From IMG/VR virus record IMGVR_UViG_3300037246_000474, positions 1-54,690 of that record: 54,690 nucleotides of DNA; one strand, given 5' to 3'. Below, piece by piece: positions 15,459 through 21,714 of the stretch (positions are counted from its first letter, which is position 1; every line of letters begins with the position of its first letter). This DNA is from a virus. The position numbers were made by a program, and so were the translations under genes. Below the pieces are notes generated by a model. It saw only the letters and a program-made list of their open reading frames with translations. It did not search any database and was not told the origin of the DNA.

Positions 15459-16936
15459 CTTTGTCTCCGTAAAGTTTCCCTGATCTCAGAGATATCTGTA
15501 TTCCTTATCAGCACTCCGTCTCTGAACACCAATTCTAAAGCGCAGTTCTTAACATGGTCCCACGTACTCTGGTCATGCATGTAGAAGTTACCATCTGAAG
15601 CCATGTGAACTGCAGTCAGCCCTTTGGCACTATTCTTCGTTCCATCGTCCGTTTTCGGCTTCTTAAATATCTCGACAGGCTTACCATCGATCTCGGCATA
15701 AGTAGCCTTTACTGCGAATCCAAATACATCTCTCGTTGTGTACTGGTACGTGTATGACCCTATCCCAAATACCACATTAGTACTTGCAAACCCTTTATAA
15801 GCGAGTCTGGAACATATGTCTCTACATCTATCCAGAGTGATGCTATCCCCATATATAAGCCCGATATGTTTGTCAAGTTGTTTGTATCCTTTCTCGGTTG
15901 TTGTACCGCCAAAAGTGTCCCATAATAACTCTACAGCACCTTTATACTCAGGCGAAGTGTAATTGCACTTAAAGTCAGCAGGTTTACCACATATAATATC
16001 TGCAGGGTCACCTGAGTCTGGTCTGATAATCACGGTACCGTCTCTTGCCATTATGATATCCTTCAATCTTGGAAGAGTATCCGTGAGTACCTTAAAGAAG
16101 TCCCATGTATCACATACGATACTTATAGGACCCGTTGGATATACGTCTGTTATCAGCCTCTTGATAGTCTCGTATTCATCATCACCATCACCACCGAGAC
16201 ACATAACACTATGTTCGGTTGCAGGTACTGAGGCTCCGATCAATTCATCAGAACCATTCAGGGAGTAGTACTTCTCAATGAAGTCAACTGCGCCTACTGT
16301 ATCAGTTCCCTTGAATGATAACAAATGTGCCGCACCAGACATAACACCTGCTTCGAATCCAAACATGCCACGACAAGAAAAGTCATGTCCCTGGAAATCA
16401 ATGAAACTAGGGTCACCGCCTGTTCTCTCTGCGTATTGCTCTAATATACCTCTGTACTCATTCGCCATTGTAGCAGAAGTACACCCACCCCATACCGTGG
16501 TACTCATGATAGTTTCAAGGTAGTTTGTGAGCCATTCGAAATCCTTGTTAGTATTCCACATCACCATCATCGGTACTCTCAGGTTAACCCTGCTACCCTC
16601 TGGCACTGCCCTGATCTCCAGTGGCAAGTATCCCAAGTTGTGAAGTGCTTCTATATGCAAAGTGCCTACCTTGCCTACCCCAAGACACTTATCCATACGA
16701 CCCTTGAACTCTGTTATAATTTCAGTCAAATCACGTTCAAAGAAATTCTTATTCCACTGTCTTATCAAGTACTCTTTGATGAAGTACTGCAAGGTGAAAA
16801 ATACTACCCTATCTACCTCTGGCATTCTACTCGCCCTTGGCGTAAGGTTGCTGAACACCAACTCCGTCTCAGGAGGATACTGATACACGTGTCCAGATTT
16901 GTAGAAATCAATTTGATGCAATGGCGATATCTCCAC
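15455..16936 (-). CDS. Nicotinamide phosphoribosyltransferase-like enzyme (NAMPT or NARP1 Namat)
   Basis: The 494 residues match the length of NAMPT, which makes NMN from nicotinamide and PRPP. Conserved parts: HDFSCRGMFG near 184-193 with the nicotinamide-site Asp, SFKGTDTVGAVDFI near 207-220, the catalytic His242 in PATEHSV, and IIRPDSGDP near 303-311. In phage NARP1 systems a related enzyme (Namat) uses ADP-ribose pyrophosphate and nicotinamide to make NAD+ directly, and is paired with a PRPP-synthetase homologue as here. Which reaction applies cannot be told by eye. GTG at 16936 is chosen because AGGAG lies six bases before it; the ATG two codons earlier touches AGGAG. Confidence 0.88.
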   Translation of the reverse strand: MEISPLHQIDFYKSGHVYQYPPETELVFSNLTPRASRMPEVDRVVFFTLQYFIKEYLIRQWNKNFFERDLTEIITEFKGRMDKCLGVGKVGTLHIEALHNLGYLPLEIRAVPEGSRVNLRVPMMVMWNTNKDFEWLTNYLETIMSTTVWGGCTSATMANEYRGILEQYAERTGGDPSFIDFQGHDFSCRGMFGFEAGVMSGAAHLLSFKGTDTVGAVDFIEKYYSLNGSDELIGASVPATEHSVMCLGGDGDDEYETIKRLITDVYPTGPISIVCDTWDFFKVLTDTLPRLKDIIMARDGTVIIRPDSGDPADIICGKPADFKCNYTSPEYKGAVELLWDTFGGTTTEKGYKQLDKHIGLIYGDSITLDRCRDICSRLAYKGFASTNVVFGIGSYTYQYTTRDVFGFAVKATYAEIDGKPVEIFKKPKTDDGTKNSAKGLTAVHMASDGNFYMHDQSTWDHVKNCALELVFRDGVLIRNTDISEIRETLRRQR

Positions 16937-17375
16937 GGTCATCTCCTTTCTTATAGGTTTTGCGGTTGACTGCAGACCATACACACATGTCAGAACATCC
17001 ATACTTGTCACCAATTTTCTGATAAGAGAATCTACCACATGCATACAGGTCACGCATTTCCTCGGACTCTGCTATTGTGAACTTCTCAGTAGCTCTCCTT
17101 GAATTTGCACCACGGGTATGCCAAACACAATTCTCTGGTTCATAACCTCTATCAGAATCCAACCTGTCAATCGTAAGGCTATCGTCATATCCTGCCCTCA
17201 AAGCCCATGCTACAAAATTCTCGAAAATCTGCCACTCGTCACAAATTGTGATACCTTTGCCACCGTAATACTTATAATCCTTATTCTCTTTACGCTCACA
17301 TCGGTACTTCATATTTCGCCACACAAATCCGAGTTTCTTAACTGCATTACTTCTCAAGTATCTCGACAATTTCAT
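16908..17375 (-). CDS. HNH homing endonuclease with a C-terminal HTH segment
   Basis: A 155-residue free-standing nuclease. The core YKYYGGKGITICDEW, NFVAWALRAGY, LTIDRLDSDRGYEPENCVW lies at residues 34-85. It continues with a helix-turn-helix-like part (FSYQKIGDKYGCSDMCVWSA) that probably reads the target site. It sits between the PRPP-synthetase-like and NAMPT-like genes and overlaps the start of the latter by 29 bases. It is a clear relative of the HNH gene at 13514-14026 but lacks that protein's N-terminal zinc segment. Confidence 0.88.
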   Translation of the reverse strand: MKLSRYLRSNAVKKLGFVWRNMKYRCERKENKDYKYYGGKGITICDEWQIFENFVAWALRAGYDDSLTIDRLDSDRGYEPENCVWHTRGANSRRATEKFTIAESEEMRDLYACGRFSYQKIGDKYGCSDMCVWSAVNRKTYKKGDDRGDIAIASN

Positions 17376-17553
17376 CTCCTAAAAAAGATTTACACTGTTT
17401 ATTAAACCTGTTATAATATAAATTCGCAGGTTTCTTTGCACTGCTTGACACCCTGCCACAACTGTTTCTTAACGGACAGTAGAGAGCCACTGCTTTTATA
17501 GAACTACTCAACTCCACTGGAATCATTCCGTTACATTTAATAGTCAAGCTCAA
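17347..17553 (-). CDS. Small Cys-containing protein
   Basis: A 68-residue (TTG start) or 59-residue (ATG at 17526) basic protein with four Cys residues, including CPLRNSC, which could form a small zinc site. It overlaps the stop of the PRPP-synthetase-like gene and runs into the HNH gene by 29 bases. Ribosome sites are weak for both starts, so coupled translation is assumed. No family recognised. Confidence 0.5.
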   Translation of the reverse strand: MSLTIKCNGMIPVELSSSIKAVALYCPLRNSCGRVSSSAKKPANLYYNRFNKQCKSFLGDEIVEILEK

Positions 17554-18379
17554 AGCATTTAACTCCCACAGGTGTCGTTAGAACCGTATTCATACTGTTT
17601 GTGGTACCAATATACCTGTACATCTCTTTCAGTTCCTTGACACCTGCAGAGAATATACCGTGACTTACAAACAGGTGCATTTCATTTACATGTCTCTCCC
17701 TGAGCTTCTTACCAAGTGCAAGGAATGTAGCTCCACCATCACAGATATCATCAACAACAACTGCAGTCATACCCATGAGGTTGTTCTGGATATCATCATA
17801 CATTATGGTGTTTCCAATACGTCTCTTGTTGCAGTATACAACGGTATCAAATATCTGAGTATCGTTTGCCAACTTCTCGGCTTTCTTTACCGCACCTGCG
17901 TCCGGAGCTATGAGAGCCAACTTCTTGCCTTGAGGTAGCATGAACTGAATAAAGTCGGTTACCTCTCTGTTGTTGTTCAATACCTTTACCCTCTGGTCCA
18001 TTATAGACAGTGGAACATTGCTGTGGGCATCATACGTTATCACCTTGTCAACCGCCTGAATCAGTATCCATGCCAACACCTTAAAGGAGAAAGACTCTCC
18101 ACGGCTACACACTCTATCCTGCCTTGAGTATGGCAAGTACGGCAAGAATAACTCAATGTACCTTACACCCTGCCTCTGGAGAGCATCACATGCCATGAGT
18201 ATTCTCATGAGATCGTCACTACCCCTAAACCTGCTATTGACTCTTACTGCCTTAGTACCGACAGGCACATCTACCCTTACATATATCTCACCTGCAGGAA
18301 ACTTCGAAGTCTTAAACTCAATAGACTCCCCACACTGCCCAAATCCTTCTGCTAAATTCAATGTTGCATTTATCTGCAT
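17537..18379 (-). CDS. PRPP-synthetase-like enzyme (possible ADP-ribose pyrophosphokinase, NARP1 Adps)
   Basis: The 280-residue protein belongs to the ribose-phosphate pyrophosphokinase family, which moves a pyrophosphate from ATP to ribose 5-phosphate. Motifs: FPAGEIYVRV at 27-36, LPYLPYSRQDR at 79-89, DAHS at 117-120, IAPDAGAVKKAEKLA at 157-171, and the PRPP loop VVVDDICDGGATF at 207-219. It is about 35 residues shorter than the usual enzyme, and the loop replaces the common D-T-G-G-T with D-G-G-A-T. In NARP1 the homologue Adps acts on ADP-ribose. The NAMPT-like gene follows after a small gene and an HNH insertion. Confidence 0.85.
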   Translation of the reverse strand: MQINATLNLAEGFGQCGESIEFKTSKFPAGEIYVRVDVPVGTKAVRVNSRFRGSDDLMRILMACDALQRQGVRYIELFLPYLPYSRQDRVCSRGESFSFKVLAWILIQAVDKVITYDAHSNVPLSIMDQRVKVLNNNREVTDFIQFMLPQGKKLALIAPDAGAVKKAEKLANDTQIFDTVVYCNKRRIGNTIMYDDIQNNLMGMTAVVVDDICDGGATFLALGKKLRERHVNEMHLFVSHGIFSAGVKELKEMYRYIGTTNSMNTVLTTPVGVKCFELDY

Positions 18380-18381
18380 AA

Positions 18382-18576
18382 TTATTCACTCCTTTCTACA
18401 ACCGATAAAGTATCTGGAATAATCTTGAGAGCTTCATCGAGTACCACCTTCACCTCTTTCTCGATGCGAATAAAAGTGACACCCTTCATTTCCGAAGTGA
18501 CTCTTAAGCTACTCCTGATACGCTTTGTAATATAATCACATATCAAATTATGTACACGTTCTTCGATATCATCCAT
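18382..18576 (-). CDS. Hypothetical small helical protein
   Basis: A 64-residue charged protein, mostly helical, of unknown function. AAAGGAT lies upstream of the ATG; the stop is two bases before the PRPP-synthetase-like gene. The start recalls acyl carrier proteins, but the DSL phosphopantetheine site is absent, so that identity is rejected. Confidence 0.6.
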   Translation of the reverse strand: MDDIEERVHNLICDYITKRIRSSLRVTSEMKGVTFIRIEKEVKVVLDEALKIIPDTLSVVERSE

Positions 18577-18578
18577 GG

Positions 18579-19766
18579 CTATCCTTTCATTACTGCTAAG
18601 GGTCGTAGCTGTATCATAGGAGACACTAAGTCCATCTGGTTGTCCATTACCTCTTCGATGTCCTTGTAGGCACCTGTAGCCTCGTCTAAGTCCTTCTCAG
18701 TACGCAGGGAATGAATGATGCCCTTAGCATTCATGTAGTCTATCTCGTCATCTATGTCTAATCTTCTTTGAGCCTCTTTTCTGCCCATCTTTCTACCTGC
18801 TCCGTGACTACATGAGCGAAATGACTCAGCGTTCCCCTTGCCTTTAACGATGTAACTCATTGAGCCTTGGGAACCTGGAATGATTCCTATCTCGTCAAGC
18901 TTTGCAGAAGTTGCACCTTTACGATGAACCATAACGTTCTCGCCAAAGTGGTTTTCCATACGTGCATAGTTATGAGCCACATCTATCGCAGGGTCATGAT
19001 CTTCCTGAATGTCTAGCATTGCATAGAATGCACTGACAACACGTGACATCATTTCCTTCCTGTTCAATCGTGCAAACTCCACGCAATAGTTCATCTCTGC
19101 GATATAGCTCCTGCCATGGATACTGTCTAGTGGAAGAAACGCCAATTCATGAGATATTGGCACGTTAGAATAATACTCAGAATTCATTGCTATTGCAATC
19201 CTGTTGTAATAATCAGCAACCTGCTTGCCTAAGTTTCTGGAACCACTATGAATCATTATCCATATATACCCATCAGAACCCATCTGTATCTCTATGAAGT
19301 GATTACCGCCACCAAGGGTACCTAAAGACTTCCTCGCATTGGTATTCTCTGTACCTGCAACCATGTTCTGCAATCCCTCTGGGTCCTGCGGTTGTGGCAT
19401 CCTTGTTATTGGTCTTGGCTTTGAGTGTTTCTTGTATCCGAAAGGTATCTCTTTTCGAATAAGGTTCATTGCATACTTAAGAGTCATTTCATCTGGAGCC
19501 TCTCTCAATGGTAGCCTTACTGCAGACATACCACACCCAATGTCAACGCCAACAGCGTTAGGTACTACATACCCCTTGGTAGCTAAAACTCCACCAATAG
19601 GCATACCGTAGCCCATGTGAGTATCTGGCATTAATGCTATGTGTTTGAATGCGAATGGTAGGTTTGATAGATTTGTTGCTTGCTCGGCTGTCTTACCGTC
19701 TATTGTAGGACACCAAGATTTGATTGGTAACTTCTGAAAATCTACGTCTGGCGGTATTACAATCAT
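18579..19766 (-). CDS. rtcB: RNA-splicing ligase RtcB
   Basis: Joins RNA ends carrying 2',3'-cyclic or 3'-phosphate to 5'-OH ends using GTP, the repair reaction for RNA cut by anticodon nucleases. All family signatures are in the 395 residues: PDTHMGYGMPIGGV at 47-60, GVDIGCG at 73-79 with the metal-binding Asp and Cys, GGGNHFIE at 152-159, MIHSGSRNLG at 171-180, HNYARMENHF at 265-274, HRKGATSA at 281-288, GSQGSMSYIV at 298-307, and SCSHGAGR at 318-325 with the guanylated His321. It directly follows the tRNA cluster in the same direction, and a second RNA ligase is encoded 5 kb further on. Confidence 0.97.
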   Translation of the reverse strand: MIVIPPDVDFQKLPIKSWCPTIDGKTAEQATNLSNLPFAFKHIALMPDTHMGYGMPIGGVLATKGYVVPNAVGVDIGCGMSAVRLPLREAPDEMTLKYAMNLIRKEIPFGYKKHSKPRPITRMPQPQDPEGLQNMVAGTENTNARKSLGTLGGGNHFIEIQMGSDGYIWIMIHSGSRNLGKQVADYYNRIAIAMNSEYYSNVPISHELAFLPLDSIHGRSYIAEMNYCVEFARLNRKEMMSRVVSAFYAMLDIQEDHDPAIDVAHNYARMENHFGENVMVHRKGATSAKLDEIGIIPGSQGSMSYIVKGKGNAESFRSCSHGAGRKMGRKEAQRRLDIDDEIDYMNAKGIIHSLRTEKDLDEATGAYKDIEEVMDNQMDLVSPMIQLRPLAVMKG

Positions 19767-19789
19767 TATGAAACCCCTTTCATAAAAAA

Positions 19790-19860
19790 TAGCTCCACGC
19801 AGAATCGAACTGCAGCTAACGGATTGAAGACCCGTTGTTCTACCACTAAACTATGGAGCC
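19790..19860 (-). tRNA. tRNA-Glu (TTC), with C33
   Basis: The cloverleaf folds fully: acceptor GGCTCCA with TGGAGCT (G-U first pair), D stem GTTT/GAAC, anticodon stem ACGGG/TCCGT and T arm TGCAG-TTCGATT-CTGCG. The anticodon loop TCTTCAA places TTC at 34-36, so Glu. Base 33 is C, not the nearly universal U. CCA is not encoded. It is the last tRNA of the cluster, 23 bases before rtcB. Confidence 0.8.
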
Positions 19861-19866
19861 AAAAAA

Positions 19867-19944
19867 TGGTCCGTGTGGGAGGATTCGAACCTCCGACATC
19901 TCGGGTCCAAGCCGAGTAGGCTAACCTGACTGCCCTACACACGG
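19867..19944 (-). tRNA. tRNA-Pro (TGG)
   Basis: Acceptor CCGTGTG/CACACGG, with the C1-G72 pair usual for bacterial tRNA-Pro, D stem GGGC/GCCT, anticodon stem CTCGG/CCGAG and loop CTTGGAC giving TGG. The T arm is GGAGG-TTCGAAT-CCTCC. The discriminator A and CCA are encoded (19867-19870). Confidence 0.95.
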
Positions 19945-20020
19945 TTAAATCTAACGGGGGTACTTTGTTACACACTGCCTCGTTGGCAGGAACGTTTCCC
20001 CCCTCAATCTTAATCAAAAA

Positions 20021-20091
20021 AGCACATAGTCGGAGTCGAACCCACGTCTACTCCTTACAAGGGAGTTGTTCTGCCATTGAACTATACATGC
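20021..20091 (-). tRNA. tRNA-Thr (TGT)
   Basis: Acceptor GCATGTA/TATGTGC, D stem GTTC/GAAC, anticodon stem ACTCC/GGAGT with loop CTTGTAA giving TGT. The T stem has one G-G mismatch. The discriminator is T and CCA is not encoded. A structured 76-base spacer with GGGGG/CCCCC and CTGCC/GGCAG pairs separates it from tRNA-Pro. Confidence 0.9.
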
Positions 20092-20144
20092 GAATATGGA
20101 TGGGAGTTTTTAATTTTCGTTTATGCAGAACCCCCAAATGAAAA

Positions 20145-20270
20145 CTGCCATCTGGTGGTGGTACTTCACTGGTTTCGGTCTAGGCGACTTACGCCAGCTT
20201 CTCCACCTCTTATTGGATGCCGTAGTTGGTTACGAGCCAACCTTTAGTGGAGGACATCCTCACGGCCTTA
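20145..20270 (-). ncRNA. Unidentified structured RNA candidate inside the tRNA cluster
   Basis: No gene fits here, yet the segment is full of nested complementarity. GCCGT at 20219-20223 pairs with ACGGC at 20262-20266 around two hairpins: GTTGG/CCAAC (20225-20241) and GAGG/CCTC (20250-20261). A second domain has GGCG/CGCC at 20183-20195, within a possible GGTGG/CCACC (20154-20207) stem. On the minus strand the first hairpin loop is CTCGTAA, which looks like an anticodon loop (CGT), but no T arm or acceptor is present. An outer CTGCCAT/ATGGCAG pairing overlaps the end of tRNA-Asn. Confidence 0.4.
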
Positions 20271-20356
20271 TGGCAGCCACGGCAGGACTCGAACCTGCAT
20301 AGAGATTTCTCTCACTGGTTAACAGCCAGTTGCATTACCAATTATGCTACACGACT
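20271..20356 (-). tRNA. tRNA-Asn (GTT) with a long variable arm
   Basis: Acceptor AGTCGTG/CGTGGCT (several wobbles), discriminator G, encoded CCA; D stem GCAT/ATGC; anticodon stem ACTGG/CCAGT with loop CTGTTAA giving GTT. The T arm is GCAGG-TTCGAGT-CCTGC. The variable region is 15 bases and forms its own hairpin, GAGA-GAAA-TCTC. A long variable arm is normal for Leu, Ser and bacterial Tyr, not for Asn. The 5' end abuts the stop codon of the gene upstream. Confidence 0.85.
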
Positions 20357-20752
20357 TTATCTCTTTCCTGCTTCAAGTATCGGAAGACCACCTTCGGTTG
20401 GTACATAAATTACCTGATTATCCGTTTCCGTTAAGCTGTCAATCCATAGATATCGCAGGTACCCTTCATTGTCCTTTAAACTGTCACCGATAATCTTATT
20501 GGCTTTTGCCACACCCTTTGCTCTTTCGACCTCTGCATCGGCTAACAGGGTTGCACTTTCTTTCTTTGCCTTGGCAGATTCAATCGTAATCTTCTTGGTC
20601 CACTCTGCTTCTCTCAGCGTTGCCTGACCTGCCAGATTCTGCTTGTACACCCTGTACTTCGGGAGAGTTGCCATCAACACTACTACCATAAGTATGATAA
20701 ATACGACAGCACCTGCAATTACCTTCAAAACCGCTTTCATCTCTCTGTCCAA
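20357..20752 (-). CDS. Membrane-anchored coiled-coil protein, SPFH/HflK-HflC tail-like
   Basis: The 131-residue protein has one membrane helix at residues 9-29 (LKVIAGAVVFIILMVVVL), then a long Ala/Lys/Glu coiled coil, then YLRYLWIDSL and VIYVPTEGGLPIL near the C-terminus. That combination resembles the C-terminal part of SPFH/band 7 membrane proteins without the SPFH domain. Similar short proteins occur in phages with unknown role, perhaps membrane quality control or host-membrane change. TTG at 20752 has AAGGGG six bases upstream; ATG at 20740 is the alternative. The stop codon touches tRNA-Asn. Confidence 0.7.
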   Translation of the reverse strand: MDREMKAVLKVIAGAVVFIILMVVVLMATLPKYRVYKQNLAGQATLREAEWTKKITIESAKAKKESATLLADAEVERAKGVAKANKIIGDSLKDNEGYLRYLWIDSLTETDNQVIYVPTEGGLPILEAGKR

Positions 20753-20789
20753 AATAATCCCCTTATCCTAAACGTTAAAAAAAGTAAAT

Positions 20790-21053
20790 TCATTCTACTG
20801 GTGTAACTTTAAATCTTGCTACCGGAGGTCTGTTTCTACATGGCGTATCATCTATGGATATCCATCCCATGACAGCACCAATTGGAGGAAATAAACCAAT
20901 TCCTCGGAGTACTTCTGCCTTGACAGGACTTTTGAAATCAAGCTGTGTGAACTTATAGCAATTCATCATCCAGCCCACACCCAAAAGCACTACCAATACG
21001 CATCCCAACAGTAACGTTCCACCGCACATCGTGCCAAACGAACTTCTTTTCAT
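20790..21053 (-). CDS. Hypothetical membrane protein
   Basis: The 87-residue protein has a strong hydrophobic segment at residues 12-30 (LLLGCVLVVLLGVGW), preceded by basic residues. LLGC within it resembles a lipobox, but the hydrophobic run continues past it, so a membrane anchor is more likely. The rest is polar, with a short hydrophobic turn GIGLFPPIGAVMGWISI. AAGGGGGA lies upstream of the ATG. It lies between two tRNA groups. Function unknown. Confidence 0.65.
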   Translation of the reverse strand: MKRSSFGTMCGGTLLLGCVLVVLLGVGWMMNCYKFTQLDFKSPVKAEVLRGIGLFPPIGAVMGWISIDDTPCRNRPPVARFKVTPVE

Positions 21054-21072
21054 AATTCCCCCTTATAAAATA

Positions 21073-21148
21073 TGGAGCGTATACTCGGATTCGAACCGAG
21101 ACGATTAGGTTGGAAGCCTAACATGCTACCGTTAAACATCATACACGC
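21073..21148 (-). tRNA. tRNA-Gly (TCC)
   Basis: Acceptor GCGTGTA/TATACGC, D stem ATGT/GCAT, anticodon stem TTAGG/CCTAA with loop CTTCCAA giving TCC, T arm CTCGG-TTCGAAT-CCGAG. Discriminator T with encoded CCA. The fold is clean. Confidence 0.95.
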
Positions 21149-21152
21149 AAAA

Positions 21153-21227
21153 TGGAGTGTCTGCTTGGAGTCGAACCAAGGTCGTTCGGGTCACAACCAA
21201 ACAATCTAACCACTGATATACAGACAC
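21153..21227 (-). tRNA. tRNA-His (GTG)
   Basis: Acceptor GTGTCTG/CAGACAC, D stem TATC/GATT with one T-T mismatch, anticodon stem TTTGG/CCGAA with loop TTGTGAC giving GTG, T arm CTTGG-TTCGACT-CCAAG, encoded CCA. The base before position 1 is C and the discriminator is T, so the usual G-1:C73 identity pair of bacterial tRNA-His is not encoded. Confidence 0.92.
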
Positions 21228-21238
21228 GTTATAATATT

Positions 21239-21553
21239 TCAAGTATGTTTTGCCTGAATACATCCACCAAGTATGTTGCCTGAATACATCCACCGTTTCG
21301 ACTTATCCTTGCGTGGTGTCAGGTCTTTCTTAAGGCATAAGCCATATATTCTTAATTTAGGAAAAGAATCGCCAAAACTATCCAGATAGACACCCTTCTT
21401 CTCTACCAATATATGACCAATATGATCTCTCACTATATGATTCTTCTCTATAAGAGTGTTGCTCATTACAAACTTCCGCCTTAAATCCTTGCACTTAGTG
21501 GTGTAGTCAGCCGTCACACACAGCATCTTTTCGATATACTCCTTCTTAGTCAT
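21239..21553 (-). CDS. Hypothetical protein with a tandem-duplicated 3' end
   Basis: A 104-residue basic protein of unknown function; AGGAGAACAG precedes the ATG. The N-terminal 70 residues are helical and charged. The last 18 codons are made of a tandem DNA duplication (28 and 26 bases), so the same sequence is read in two frames: WMYSGNIL and then GGCIQAKHT. The C-terminus therefore looks recently altered. It lies between tRNA-Leu and tRNA-His. Confidence 0.65.
   Translation of the reverse strand: MTKKEYIEKMLCVTADYTTKCKDLRRKFVMSNTLIEKNHIVRDHIGHILVEKKGVYLDSFGDSFPKLRIYGLCLKKDLTPRKDKSKRWMYSGNILGGCIQAKHT
21241..21294 (-). repeat. Tandem direct repeat at the end of the 104-residue gene
   Basis: On the plus strand, the 28 bases at 21241-21268 and the 26 bases at 21269-21294 are identical apart from a two-base TT difference after AAGTATGTT. 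Both read through TGCCTGAATACATCCACC. The copies are directly adjacent and perfectly conserved elsewhere, which suggests a recent slippage or duplication event. Confidence 0.85.
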
Positions 21554-21714
21554 TCTGTTCTCCTAGAAATAAGGAAGCTGTCTTGTGGCAGGTCGACAAT
21601 TAAGGCACTGACCCATGGTGCCACTTCCAAGGAATGGTGGGGTAGACAGGAGTTGACACCTGCCCAAGACAAAGATACTAGCTCCGTCTCTGCACTCGCA
21701 CCCCATATATTAAA

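Noticed and set aside
18382-18576. Acyl carrier protein
   Set aside because: The N-terminus recalls one, but the DSL phosphopantetheine site is absent.
19790-19860. Selenocysteine tRNA, because of a CTTCAA loop
   Set aside because: The variable arm is short, the acceptor arm is normal, and the correct loop frame gives a TTC anticodon.
19766-20017. An 83-codon minus-strand frame across the tRNA region
   Set aside because: It runs through tRNA-Glu and tRNA-Pro, starts at a TTG without a ribosome site, and has no protein-like pattern.
21637-21707. A possible eighth clustered tRNA on the minus strand (GGGGTG ... TACCCC-ACCA with a CAGG/CCTG arm)
   Set aside because: The T loop has an extra base and no regular anticodon stem and loop can be formed; at best a decayed tRNA.
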